The position numbers were made by a program, and so were the translations under genes. Shown piece after piece: positions 1 to 7,543 of a stretch of 34,819 nucleotides of DNA (position 1 is its first letter; every line of letters begins with the position of its first letter). The stretch is from an uncultured Akkermansia sp. (lineage in GTDB: Bacteria > Verrucomicrobiota > Verrucomicrobiia > Verrucomicrobiales > Akkermansiaceae): NCBI GenBank assembly GCA_947589345.1, contig CANQAC010000017.1, positions 1 to 34,819 of the forward strand. The letters run 5' to 3'. Under the pieces are notes generated by a model, which was given only the letters and a program-made list of their open reading frames with translations, was not told the origin of the DNA and searched no databases.

Positions 1-35
1 TTTGCCCAAAAATCGCCAACTCCTGCTATCATCAT
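1..35 (-). CDS. 5' fragment of an unidentified divergent gene
   Basis: On the minus strand a GGGAGGG Shine-Dalgarno-like sequence (46-40) lies just upstream of two adjacent ATG codons (35-33 and 32-30). The second has the better spacing of 7 nt. The readable product begins MMIAGVGDFWA and runs off the window edge. The gene would be divergent from rpsP. The product cannot be identified from about 11 residues. The strong ribosome binding site is the main support. Confidence 0.35.
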   Translation of the reverse strand, partial: MMIAGVGDFWA

Positions 36-105
36 GCTTCCCTCCCATGAATCTACATTTTCTTGGGACGGATGTGGGGCGAAAGCAATAATTTTTTCTT
101 TATAC

Positions 106-134
106 TTGACAAGGGGAGAGGAGCGTGCTATGTT
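106..134 (+). promoter_or_regulatory. rpsP promoter
   Basis: TTGACA (106-111), a 17-nt spacer and TATGTT (129-134) form a near-consensus sigma-70 type promoter. The -35 sits inside the 9-mer palindrome CTTGACAAG. Transcription should start near 141, leaving a leader of about 55 nt before rpsP. An upstream in-frame ATG at 125-135 overlaps the -10 and so cannot be the real start. Confidence 0.7.
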
Positions 135-196
135 GCTGTCTCGCCGCTACATCATCAGGTATGTGGGTACGCGGAAATCCTAACCCCATCTTTACT

Positions 197-445
197 ATGG
201 TATCTATTCGTCTGAACCGTCAGGGCACTAAAAACCGCCCGTACTATAAAATCGTTGTTGTGGATAGCCACAAGCGACGTGACGGCGCTTTTATTGAGCA
301 GGTTGGCACCTATGACCCGCTCGTGGAGGGAGTAAATTACAAGCTTGATCTGGAGAAGGTGGATAAGTGGCTCAAGACGGGCGCCAAGCCGTCTGAGACA
401 GTGTCGTCCATCATCAAAAAGGTTCGTGCGGCCCAAGCTGCATAA
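197..445 (+). CDS. rpsP: 30S ribosomal protein S16
   Basis: Encodes an 82-residue protein, the usual size for bacterial S16, a component of the 30S subunit body that aids its assembly. The start [10 protein letters not shown] and the following segments [13 protein letters not shown] and [15 protein letters not shown] are the conserved family core. ATG 197 is chosen because it gives the canonical N-terminus; an upstream in-frame ATG falls in the promoter -10 box. The start is preceded by little Shine-Dalgarno character. In many bacteria rpsP heads an rpsP-rimM-trmD-rplS operon. Here a strong terminator follows directly, so it appears to be a single-gene unit. Confidence 0.97.
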   Translation: MVSIRLNRQGTKNRPYYKIVVVDSHKRRDGAFIEQVGTYDPLVEGVNYKLDLEKVDKWLKTGAKPSETVSSIIKKVRAAQAA

Positions 446-500
446 CTTTCCTGAGAAACTGCTTTTGAAAGGCAGCTTGATTGCAACAGTGTTTCACGGG

Positions 501-537
501 ACACCTTCCGCAGCCTACGACTGTGGAAGGTGTTTTC
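501..537 (+). terminator. Rho-independent terminator of rpsP
   Basis: A 13-bp stem pairs 501-513 (ACACCTTCCGCAG) with 521-533 (CTGTGGAAGGTGT), with one G-U pair, a 7-nt loop and a short T-run at 533-536. It lies about 55 nt past the rpsP stop codon and just before dus. Any dus expression from the rpsP promoter would require read-through. Confidence 0.8.
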
Positions 538-551
538 ATTGAGTTCCGACG

Positions 552-1526
552 ATGCAAGCATTACCTTGGCTCGACCGTTTTAGCCTGTACCTGGCACCCA
601 TGGCCGGAGTAACGGACGCTGTTTTTCGTGTACTCTGCCGAGAACAAGGCGCTGACGTCACAGAGACGGAGTTTGTGTCGGCGGAGGGTGTGCTACAGGC
701 CTGGGGGCGTACCAAGCGCTATGTGCAGCTTCCCGGTGGAGACCGTCCGGTTGGCGTACAGCTGTTTGGGACACACCCAAAACATATGGCGCAAGCTGCG
801 CGTATTATTGTGGATGCCGTGCATCCAGACTTTATAGATATTAACTCCGGTTGTCCAGTTCCCAAGGTTGTGGGGAGAAACGGAGGAGCTGCCCTGCTCA
901 GGGAGCTGCCTTTGCTCGAAGAAGTCGCACGCGCGATAGTATCGGAGCTTAGAAGTGACTGCCCGGTGAGCGCAAAAATCCGGCTTGGTTGGTCTGCGCA
1001 ACACATCTGCGCGCTGGAAGCATGCCAACGATTAGAAGATGCCGGAATAAGGGCCATCACAATCCATGGTCGCACGCGAACTCAGCAATACGGTGGCAAA
1101 GCAGATTGGGAGGCCATTCATCATTGCGCATCCTGCGTAAACATACCCATTATCGGCAATGGAGATATTACCACACCGCAGGATGTATTACGCGAACGTG
1201 ACGTCGGCGTTGTGGCCGGAGTCATGATCGGGCGCGCGGCCATGCATTCCCCGTGGCTTTTCTGTCGCTCCAAGCAACTGCTCGCTACCGGCAAACTCCC
1301 GCCCGAGCCCTGCGCCGCAGACAGGGTGCGCTTTATGCTCAAGCACGTCCAACTCACCCTTACGCAAGGGCTTTACGGCGATGAAGCCTGCACCCTGAGG
1401 GCGATGCGTACACGCATCTTGGCCTATGCTAAGGGCATACCTGGCAGTAAGAAACTGCGGCCAAGTCTCGCCCGTGTCTCTTCCATGGAAGAGCTCCGCA
1501 CACTGACCGAGCAAATGCTCGACTGA
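552..1526 (+). CDS. dus: tRNA-dihydrouridine synthase (DusB-like)
   Basis: A 324-residue flavoenzyme of the Dus family, which reduces specific uridines in tRNA to dihydrouridine using NADPH and FMN. It has an N-terminal TIM barrel beginning LYLAPMAGVTDAVFR (residues 12-26). The catalytic cysteine is at residue 101 in the signature INSGCPVPK. The FMN-contacting KIRLGW segment (142-147), IHGRTRTQQY (171-180), GNGDI and the phosphate-binding GVMIGRAAM follow in order. Length and motifs match DusB more than DusA or DusC, although subfamily assignment is by eye. The gene begins 15 nt after the rpsP terminator and I see no convincing promoter of its own. About 340 nt of non-coding DNA follow. Confidence 0.92.
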   Translation: MQALPWLDRFSLYLAPMAGVTDAVFRVLCREQGADVTETEFVSAEGVLQAWGRTKRYVQLPGGDRPVGVQLFGTHPKHMAQAARIIVDAVHPDFIDINSGCPVPKVVGRNGGAALLRELPLLEEVARAIVSELRSDCPVSAKIRLGWSAQHICALEACQRLEDAGIRAITIHGRTRTQQYGGKADWEAIHHCASCVNIPIIGNGDITTPQDVLRERDVGVVAGVMIGRAAMHSPWLFCRSKQLLATGKLPPEPCAADRVRFMLKHVQLTLTQGLYGDEACTLRAMRTRILAYAKGIPGSKKLRPSLARVSSMEELRTLTEQMLD

Positions 1527-1716
1527 CACGTCAACTGCTCAGAATTTGCAGCTACACCCCGATCATGATCTCGTATTGAATTGGAAAAAGCTGCCCTGTC
1601 TCCTTCCTGTTGATTCACCATCCCGATACGCCGCACAGTCGCCGAAATTTGCTACTTGACCCAACAATGCAACTATTCTCAGTGTCCCCGAGATGAGCCA
1701 CCGAAGCACGGCTTTC

Positions 1717-1826
1717 CTGGCACACGCCAGAAGTACAGAAGGGGAACTGTATCCCCCCGCCACTGTGTTACAGATTAATGCCCGGTCGAGGATGAATGGA
1801 TATTCGCGTGATACAGACGTTTTTTT
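1717..1826 (+). ncRNA. Candidate structured RNA with cobalamin-riboswitch-like segment
   Basis: The 1527-1870 gap carries no credible ORF. It contains a hairpin CTGGC/GCCAG (1717-1721 with 1726-1730) and the segment CCCCCGCCACTGTG (1754-1767), which resembles the conserved core of cobalamin riboswitches and is preceded by GGGGAA (1741-1746). There are competing pairings: TACAG (1734-1738) with CTGTA (1747-1751), versus CTGTATC (1747-1753) with GATACAG (1810-1816). A T7 run follows at 1820-1826. The peripheral stem expected between GGGAA and the CCCCCGC core is too short for a normal cobalamin aptamer. This may be a degenerate or different RNA, or chance. Confidence 0.25.
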
Positions 1827-1852
1827 GGCTTTTCCTAAGCGGCCCTTCCGTG

Positions 1853-1858
1853 TAGAAT
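1853..1858 (+). promoter_or_regulatory. -10 box of the lepB operon
   Basis: TAGAAT, identical to the -10 of several other genes in this window, ends 12 nt before the lepB ATG. No good -35 is present at 17 nt (TTTTCC-like sequence only). If used, the leader would be about 5-7 nt. Confidence 0.5.
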
Positions 1859-1870
1859 GACAGCAGGATT

Positions 1871-3100
1871 ATGCGTTTGATACTGCGACTCTTCAATGCC
1901 TTCCTTGATACCGGTTTGGCGTGGTTTACCCCGCCGTGGCGGAGGCGTGCCCACGAGACCCGAGCAGTACTAAGGCGCTATATGCGACAATACGCCCCGC
2001 GAATACCCGAAGAGCGGATGGAACAGATGAGGCGCAGCGAACAGGATATCAGCGAAGCCTTGCTGCTCTGGCGTAAAAATGATGCTGAACGCCACGTGCA
2101 GCAGGCGGAAGCAGATTATGGACAACTGCCGGGCTACCGAAGAAGCGCCTGGGTTGAATTTGTGGAGTCTATTTTTGTCATCACGGTCGTATTTCTTGGA
2201 CTTCGCACCTACTTTGTGCAGCCTTTCCGCATACCCACTAACTCAATGTGGCCGAGCCTGAACGGCATTGTGGTACACCCGGTGCAAGAAATTCCCGGTC
2301 CCGCCAAACGCATCTGGGATGCTATCACGTTGGGAAGCTCGTATGTGGACATCACTGCTGACCGCAACAAGCAGATCAAGAGCATACGTGACGAACGCTA
2401 CATGCTCCTCTTCACACGCACAATCATCAGTTTTGTCGGATCAGATCAGGAACCGGTGTCCATCCCGGCAGCTTCCGGGACGGTAATCGAATATCTGCGT
2501 TCTCAGGGGAAGCTCATCGACACCCCTCGTGGTCCCTATTACGTGCCCTACAAAGCCGGAGAAACTATCGTACGCGCGCGGGTGGATGCCGGCGACATGG
2601 TGCTTGTGAACCGTGTTGCCTACCACTTTCGACGCCCTCGTCGCGGCGAAACTTTTGTCTTTGATACGCGCGGGATCAACACAAGCGGCAGTGCTGCCAT
2701 GACCGAACAGAGCCACGGAACTCACTACATCAAGCGCCTCTGTGCCTTGCCGGGGGACTCCGTTCGCATTGCTCCGCCGAACCTCATCATCAATGATCAC
2801 CTGGCCACCGAACCCGGCATCGCTCGTGTGAGCGCCGGCATGCCTCCTCGACGTATGGCTGGTTACCGCCCCTTGGAGACATGGCAGTACCCCACTGGTT
2901 ACCTCCTGCGCGGCAAGATGGTCCATCTCGCTGACACGGGCCCTGCCCTTCCCAACTTGCGAGAATATTTGGCACTCGGAGACAACACCACCAGTTCACT
3001 GGATTCACGTTACTGGGGACCGGTCAAGCAGTTTAACATTTTAGGGCCGGCAGGATTCACGTTGTGGCCCTTCACCTCCCATTGGGGACAAATAGATTAA
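1871..3100 (+). CDS. lepB: Signal peptidase I with large insertion and Arg at the catalytic Lys site
   Basis: A 409-residue S26-family leader peptidase, expected to cleave signal peptides at the outer face of the inner membrane. Residues 1-95 are a basic cytoplasmic region. A hydrophobic segment at about 99-117 anchors the protein. The nucleophile box is IPTNSMWPSL (121-130), with Ser125. The box that normally supplies the general-base lysine reads GDMVLVNRVAYHF (241-253), so Arg248 stands where LepB and SipS have Lys. Downstream boxes are conserved: YIKRLCALPGD (286-296) and ALGDNTTSSLDSRYWG (368-383). The Ser and Lys boxes are separated by an insertion of about 100 residues (130-240). The enzyme is longer than E. 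coli LepB (324 residues). The next gene starts 3 nt after the stop, so this is an operon. Family assignment is firm; catalysis with Arg is unproven. Confidence 0.9.
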   Translation: MRLILRLFNAFLDTGLAWFTPPWRRRAHETRAVLRRYMRQYAPRIPEERMEQMRRSEQDISEALLLWRKNDAERHVQQAEADYGQLPGYRRSAWVEFVESIFVITVVFLGLRTYFVQPFRIPTNSMWPSLNGIVVHPVQEIPGPAKRIWDAITLGSSYVDITADRNKQIKSIRDERYMLLFTRTIISFVGSDQEPVSIPAASGTVIEYLRSQGKLIDTPRGPYYVPYKAGETIVRARVDAGDMVLVNRVAYHFRRPRRGETFVFDTRGINTSGSAAMTEQSHGTHYIKRLCALPGDSVRIAPPNLIINDHLATEPGIARVSAGMPPRRMAGYRPLETWQYPTGYLLRGKMVHLADTGPALPNLREYLALGDNTTSSLDSRYWGPVKQFNILGPAGFTLWPFTSHWGQID

Positions 3101-3103
3101 GAT

Positions 3104-4012
3104 ATGAGCGAAGCAACTGAATCTGATACCATCACACGCAACGCCAAGTCCAACCTCGCTTTTACCCTGGTAGATCTTCCTGAGGAGCGACGTCGCCATA
3201 TGGCGCAATTCTACGCATTTTGCCGTATTGTGGACGATATCGTGGACGAACCAGTGATGACAAACCCCGAGCGTCACACAGCGCTGGATCGCTGGATTCA
3301 AGTCATCTCTTGCCGGGTGAAACCTTCCCCGGGCGTGGAGCAAGAAGTGCAAAGTCTCGTGTGTGAGATGCAGCTGGATATTGCTCCCATGCTCACTCTC
3401 ATTGAGGGGTGTCGGAGCGATATCGAACAAGTACAACCTCAAACGCGGGAAGATCTGCTAGCCTACGCGTACAAGGTGGCTTCCTGTGTAGGCATCACAG
3501 CAGCCGCAGTCATGGGGGCTTCACCCGCTGCGCGCGACTACGCGATCGCACTCGGTTATGCACTGCAACTGGTAAATATCTTGCGGGACGTAGCCGAAGA
3601 TTGCCACAAGTATGGTCGCTACTACCTGCCGGCAAAGGATATGGAGTTATTTGAGGTATCGCTGGAAGATATCCGAGAACAACGCTACAGCTATCGCATG
3701 CACCAGCTCCTGGCTTACGAAGCAGCCTTGGCAGAAAAGTTTTTCGGCGATGCCGAGGAAGCCTACCAAAAACTCAGTGTCGACGATCGAAATGCTCTCA
3801 TCCCAGCCCAAGCTATGAGCCTCATCTATCACACAATTCTCGAAAAAATGCAGGGGGACGAATACCGCGTTTTTGAACGGCGCTACGGCGTGGGCAACTT
3901 CCGAAAGTTGTGGTTTTTGTTGCGCGCACGTATGGGTACCGTGGAATTGCCCTTACCTAGCCTAGCCGATTGGGGCTTTCTGAAAAGTAACAGTGAGAAA
4001 AAAACTGACTAA
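3104..4012 (+). CDS. Squalene/phytoene synthase family protein
   Basis: A 302-residue trans-isoprenyl diphosphate synthase of the head-to-head class, which joins two C15 or C20 prenyl diphosphates through a cyclopropyl intermediate. Two Asp-rich Mg-binding motifs are intact: DDIVDE at 44-49 and DVAED at 162-166, the latter followed by the family sequence YGRYYLP. The first motif is preceded by YAFCRIVDDIVDE, typical of bacterial squalene (HpnC/HpnD-like) and phytoene synthases. No hopanoid or carotenoid gene is adjacent, so the product (squalene, presqualene diphosphate or phytoene) cannot be fixed. The gene sits 3 nt behind lepB and 6 nt before a lipoprotein gene, indicating co-transcription with envelope functions. 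Confidence 0.88.
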   Translation: MSEATESDTITRNAKSNLAFTLVDLPEERRRHMAQFYAFCRIVDDIVDEPVMTNPERHTALDRWIQVISCRVKPSPGVEQEVQSLVCEMQLDIAPMLTLIEGCRSDIEQVQPQTREDLLAYAYKVASCVGITAAAVMGASPAARDYAIALGYALQLVNILRDVAEDCHKYGRYYLPAKDMELFEVSLEDIREQRYSYRMHQLLAYEAALAEKFFGDAEEAYQKLSVDDRNALIPAQAMSLIYHTILEKMQGDEYRVFERRYGVGNFRKLWFLLRARMGTVELPLPSLADWGFLKSNSEKKTD

Positions 4013-4018
4013 CTAGCG

Positions 4019-4555
4019 ATGAGTGGGCGGCATCGAGCTTTAATAGGTTATTTAATTTTGCTGGTAAACTGTTTATGTTTACTATCATCCTGTGCTTCTA
4101 CATCTTATATCAAAACTATTTCTGATCTTCCCCTCAAGAGTACAACTGTGCCGGGCATGGACTGGCAGCTCAGCGCCATGCGTGCTAATGCCCAGTATAA
4201 TCTCTTCGGCGCGAATTCCGCCAAGGAGCGCCTTAACCGTGTCGGCGACTACTATTATGTGCTTTGGTACGATGCTCAGCCGGAAGCCCCGACTCGCTTG
4301 GAAATGTTGTACACTCAAGCAGCCTCCGCCTCTCAAATTCTTACGCGCAGCTTCGATTTCAGCCAACCTCGTCACTTCTCCGGCCTGCGCAAATGTATCT
4401 TCTCTTTCAATGGTCATGAACGCGCTCAAAAAGGTGACATCCTCTCATGGCGCATGAATCTCTATACCAACGGTAAACTTGTCGATACCCGTCGATCCTA
4501 TCTCTGGGAAGACTCTCCCCCTCGTCGTCCGTTACCGGGTACCACAGAACACTAG
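4019..4555 (+). CDS. Predicted lipoprotein, unknown function
   Basis: A 178-residue protein with a lipoprotein signal peptide. Basic residues (SGRHR) are followed by a hydrophobic stretch (about 8-23) and lipobox LSSC, with Cys25 as the predicted acylated residue. The mature part is soluble, with a YYYVLWYDAQPEAPTRLEMLYTQA segment suggesting a beta-rich, immunoglobulin-like fold. I do not recognise the family. It is the third gene of the lepB operon (6 nt after the synthase stop). It ends near an AT-rich inverted repeat in a convergent intergenic region, so it is probably last in the transcript. Confidence 0.75.
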   Translation: MSGRHRALIGYLILLVNCLCLLSSCASTSYIKTISDLPLKSTTVPGMDWQLSAMRANAQYNLFGANSAKERLNRVGDYYYVLWYDAQPEAPTRLEMLYTQAASASQILTRSFDFSQPRHFSGLRKCIFSFNGHERAQKGDILSWRMNLYTNGKLVDTRRSYLWEDSPPRRPLPGTTEH

Positions 4556-4604
4556 ATGCGTGACTTTGTGCCTCTTGACCATGGGAGCTCAGTCCAATTT
4601 GTTC

Positions 4605-4657
4605 ATTTGCTAATTTTACTTCGGTTATTTTATCAATTAGCAAATTGTTATCATAAC
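4605..4657. repeat. Inverted repeat and palindrome between convergent genes
   Basis: ATTTGCTAATT (4605-4615) and AATTAGCAAAT (4635-4645) form a perfect 11-bp inverted repeat around a 19-nt spacer. The 11-nt palindrome GTTATCATAAC (4647-4657) follows. The 172-nt gap (4556-4727) separates the convergent lipoprotein and ROK-like genes and contains no credible ORF. The repeat may be a two-way terminator or a binding site for a regulator. There is no strong GC stem. Confidence 0.5.
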
Positions 4658-4727
4658 GACATCACTTGTTTATTGGCCAAAAATATTGACATTTTACAGG
4701 CTGAATTTCATACCCCCTTTATCTCAT

Positions 4728-5630
4728 TTATATCGATGAGAATGAAGGGTAAAAGGAGTTGTCTCCAACACGGCAGACAGCTCGCCGCAAGGCCAGTTGA
4801 AGCTCTCGTGAAGAACATTCTCCGAAGCGCAAGGATGGGGCAACTCCGCGAAGTTTAGATTGTGTGTTAAAACGGATACGCTCTGTGAGTCGTTTACTCC
4901 AAAAATCTGCATATAAAGTGATTGATCCGGGGGTTACAACACTGGTGATTATCTGCAACAGCCGAGCTACCATCTCCTCAACAAGAGTATGATCACTATA
5001 ATCTACTCTGTTCCATGAACTTGGCAAAGTTAGCAGATCGAGTCTCCCCATTTCGTGAAAAAAGCCTCGACGGTAAATGCACCCCTGCGGAGCTTCTCCC
5101 CGAGCCAGATAAAGTGTAGCGCACCCCTCCGCACGCTCAGCCAGTGCCGCTGCTGCGTTCAAATACTCCACGGGACAGTGGAGACGTTGTGATAAGTGCT
5201 CACATAATCCTATCCGCCGTAAAACGGGTTCACTGTATATGCCTACCCCATACACACGCCGGTTCTCCAACAAATCCTCAATCCTGCCATCCAAACTCTC
5301 ATTCTCCACCGCAACATACCGTCCCAAGCTCCCGCCCTGCCTCTCCCCGGCCATGTCCCACCGCTCAATCTCTACTCGAGTCAGTCCTTGATCCCACATC
5401 ATCTGCACGTACAGCCGCGCCGCATATTCCCTCTCATACTCGTACACCGGAGAGGGCCTACCTCCTCTCACTTGCTCCCCGACACGCTTCACTTCCCCGC
5501 ACACCTCTAGTCCCTTGATCTCCCGGTGTACAGTCACCAAACTCAACCCCGTCACCTGTGCCAGTTGAGGACACGTTGCGCGCAATAATCTTTGCATTGC
5601 ATGTCTGACTTGTTCTGTTGCTATTCTCAC
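4728..5630 (-). CDS. Degenerate ROK-type transcriptional regulator
   Basis: About 300 residues from GTG 5630. An alternative GTG at 5672 would place its start inside the likely promoter, and ATG 5597 is also possible. The N-terminus is a winged helix with the pattern of NagC/XylR-type ROK repressors (CPQLAQVTGLSLVTVHREIKGLE, then a GGRPSPVYEY wing). The C-terminal part aligns only loosely with the ROK sugar-kinase fold. The NAAAALAE segment corresponds to the NDANAAALGE motif, but the phosphate-binding Asp motif, the G-rich loops and the zinc-cysteine cluster are missing. It is likely a sugar-responsive or ligand-altered regulator without kinase activity. It is divergent from pyrG, and its own promoter carries the palindrome CTTGACAAG. 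Confidence 0.65.
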   Translation of the reverse strand: MRIATEQVRHAMQRLLRATCPQLAQVTGLSLVTVHREIKGLEVCGEVKRVGEQVRGGRPSPVYEYEREYAARLYVQMMWDQGLTRVEIERWDMAGERQGGSLGRYVAVENESLDGRIEDLLENRRVYGVGIYSEPVLRRIGLCEHLSQRLHCPVEYLNAAAALAERAEGCATLYLARGEAPQGCIYRRGFFHEMGRLDLLTLPSSWNRVDYSDHTLVEEMVARLLQIITSVVTPGSITLYADFWSKRLTERIRFNTQSKLRGVAPSLRFGECSSRELQLALRRAVCRVGDNSFYPSFSSI

Positions 5631-5650
5631 TTTATTAAGTTGATTTATAA

Positions 5651-5679
5651 AGTTTAAAGCCTCAATTATCACTTGTCAA
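5651..5679 (-). promoter_or_regulatory. Promoter of the ROK-like regulator
   Basis: On the minus strand TTGACA (5679-5674), a 17-nt spacer and TAAACT (5656-5651) form a promoter. The -35 is within CTTGACAAG (5680-5672), a near-perfect palindrome that could also be an operator. The GTG at 5672 lies in the spacer and cannot be the initiator if this promoter is used, which favours GTG 5630. Confidence 0.55.
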
Positions 5680-5773
5680 GAAGAAAAGTTAAATCTTTAA
5701 AAAAGAATATGCAAGGTGCCAATAAATGAGATTACGAGGTATCAGGATCTGAGGAGAAATTAAGCGGTGGGAC

Positions 5774-5802
5774 TGGACATGAAAGCAACGATATGGTAGG
5801 AT
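5774..5802 (+). promoter_or_regulatory. pyrG promoter
   Basis: TGGACA (5774-5779), a 17-nt spacer and TAGGAT (5797-5802). The -10 overlaps an in-frame ATG at 5801, so translation should start at ATG 5828. The leader would be about 18-20 nt. Confidence 0.6.
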
Positions 5803-5827
5803 GTACGGCGAGCGAAAGCGACGACCT

Positions 5828-7441
5828 ATGAAATACATCTTTGTGACAGGCGGGGTGGTATCATCCTTGGGCAAAGGGCTGGCGGCAGCGTCGATTGGCA
5901 CCCTGCTGGAACACTGCGGGTTGGAAGTAACCATGCAAAAGTTCGATCCGTATCTGAATATCGATCCCGGAACAATGAACCCATACCAACACGGGGAGGT
6001 GTACGTACTTAACGATGGGGCTGAAACGGATTTGGACTTGGGCCACTACGAGCGCTTTGTTCACTGCCAGTTATCACGGCTCAACAACCTGACGAGCGGT
6101 AAAGTGTTCGAGCATGTTCTTGAAAAAGAGCGCCGCGGAGACTACTTGGGCAAGACCGTGCAGTACATACCTCACGTGACGGATGAGATTAAGCAGCGCC
6201 TGTACGACCTTACTGAGAAGAACAAGGAATGTGACGTCATTATTACCGAAATCGGCGGGACTGTGGGAGATATTGAGGGTTACCTCTTTTTGGAAGCGCT
6301 GCGCCAATTTGCGCTGGAAGTCGGGCGCAACAACTGTTGCTTTATCCACGTGACCTTGTTGCCCTACATCAAGGCAGCCGGAGAAACTAAGACAAAACCC
6401 ACCCAGCAAAGTGTGGCCAAACTGCGAGAGATTGGCATTATGCCCGATATTATCGTGTGCCGCACCGAAATGGATAATCTGACAGATGCAGAGAAGAAAA
6501 AAATCGGCATGTTCTGCAATGTCGCGCCGGACCACGTGGTAGCCTTTGCAGATGTGAGGCACTCCATTTATGAATGTCCGCTCGATCTGGGACGTGATCG
6601 TGTAGATCGCATCGTTACCGAAGTGTTGGGCATCACCGTGCCCAAGCCAAAAATGGACGAGTGGCAGAAGTTTGTGGGACGAGTAATTCACCCTTCCCAC
6701 AGCGTACGTATTGCGGTGGTCGGCAAATACATTTCCCTGCAGGATGCCTACAAATCCATCTACGAAAGCTTCACCCATGCCGGCGCGGCCAACGACTGTC
6801 GCGTGGAAATTGTGCGTGTAGATGCCGAGGCGCTGGAAGGCAGCTCCTGCACGGAAATGATCGGCGAAGTAGATGGCATTCTCGTACCGGGAGGCTTTGG
6901 CGGCCGCGGCATTGAGGGGAAAATCATGGCCGTGCGGTACGCGCGCGAAAGAAAGATTCCCTTCCTAGGCATCTGCTTGGGCATGCAAGTTGCTGTCATT
7001 GAGTTTGCTCGCAATACGCTAGGGCTGGAAAACGCTAATTCCACTGAATTTGTCAAGGATACTCCTCACCCCGTCATCTGCCTGCAAGAAGAGCAAAAGC
7101 ACATCGAAAACATGGGAGCTACAATGCGCCTGGGTGCGTACCCGGCGCACATCCTGCCCGGAACACTTTGCAGCAAATTATACGGAGGGCGCGAAATCGT
7201 TTCCGAACGTCATCGTCACCGCTATGAGTTCAACGCTGAGTACCGCAGCGCATGCGAGACAGGCGGTCTGGTAATTTCAGCCGTGAATGATGAACATGGT
7301 CTGGTGGAGGTTGTGGAGCTGCCGGGACATCCATTTTTCATAGCCTGCCAATTCCACCCGGAGTTCCAAAGCCGACCAACCACGCCACACCCGCTTTTCC
7401 AAGGGCTTGTAGCTGCTGCACTGGAGCGCAAGCAGGGTTAA
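5828..7441 (+). CDS. pyrG: CTP synthase
   Basis: A 537-residue enzyme that makes CTP from UTP, ATP and glutamine in the cytoplasm. It begins with the family N-terminus [17 protein letters not shown], whose P-loop-like GKG serves the synthetase domain. Next come [12 protein letters not shown] and the UTP-site region GETKTKPTQ. The C-terminal class I glutaminase domain has the nucleophile Cys383 in GICLGMQ and the His510/Glu512 pair in HPEF. Full length matches E. coli PyrG (545). ATG 5828 is chosen because the upstream ATG 5801 overlaps the -10 box. The gene is divergent from the ROK-like regulator and appears to be transcribed alone. Confidence 0.97.
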   Translation: MKYIFVTGGVVSSLGKGLAAASIGTLLEHCGLEVTMQKFDPYLNIDPGTMNPYQHGEVYVLNDGAETDLDLGHYERFVHCQLSRLNNLTSGKVFEHVLEKERRGDYLGKTVQYIPHVTDEIKQRLYDLTEKNKECDVIITEIGGTVGDIEGYLFLEALRQFALEVGRNNCCFIHVTLLPYIKAAGETKTKPTQQSVAKLREIGIMPDIIVCRTEMDNLTDAEKKKIGMFCNVAPDHVVAFADVRHSIYECPLDLGRDRVDRIVTEVLGITVPKPKMDEWQKFVGRVIHPSHSVRIAVVGKYISLQDAYKSIYESFTHAGAANDCRVEIVRVDAEALEGSSCTEMIGEVDGILVPGGFGGRGIEGKIMAVRYARERKIPFLGICLGMQVAVIEFARNTLGLENANSTEFVKDTPHPVICLQEEQKHIENMGATMRLGAYPAHILPGTLCSKLYGGREIVSERHRHRYEFNAEYRSACETGGLVISAVNDEHGLVEVVELPGHPFFIACQFHPEFQSRPTTPHPLFQGLVAAALERKQG

Positions 7442-7488
7442 TCCGGCCATTCCAACTACTCTTGAGTTGAGGCTTGCCGGGCAAACCA

Positions 7489-7517
7489 TTGTCAACCGCA
7501 CGAGGAGCATGTATACA
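7489..7517 (+). promoter_or_regulatory. Promoter of the sodium symporter gene
   Basis: TTGTCA (7489-7494), a 17-nt spacer and TATACA (7512-7517), with the ATG 26 nt further on. The leader is about 20 nt. The pyrG-symporter gap (7442-7543) holds no other feature I can support. Confidence 0.6.
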
Positions 7518-7543
7518 AAAGCATATCAAGAAACTTTCCTCGT

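Noticed and set aside
125..196. N-terminal extension of rpsP from the upstream ATG
   Set aside because: The ATG overlaps the -10 box, and the added 24 residues (Cys-rich) do not belong to S16.
1563..1763. Minus-strand ORFs in the dus-lepB gap
   Set aside because: They have no start signals and composition unlike the neighbouring genes; the gap is better explained as RNA or regulatory DNA.
1655..1830. 6S RNA, SRP RNA or tmRNA in the dus-lepB gap
   Set aside because: I could not find the closed-stem bubble of 6S, the GGAAGGAAGCAG-type SRP loop or a tRNA-like end.
2441..2926. A 161-codon minus-strand ORF inside lepB
   Set aside because: It is antisense to conserved signal peptidase motifs and lacks a ribosome binding site.
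4556..4858. A 100-codon plus-strand ORF after the lipoprotein gene
   Set aside because: It runs through the AT-rich inverted repeat and antisense into the ROK-like gene, and its translation resembles no protein.
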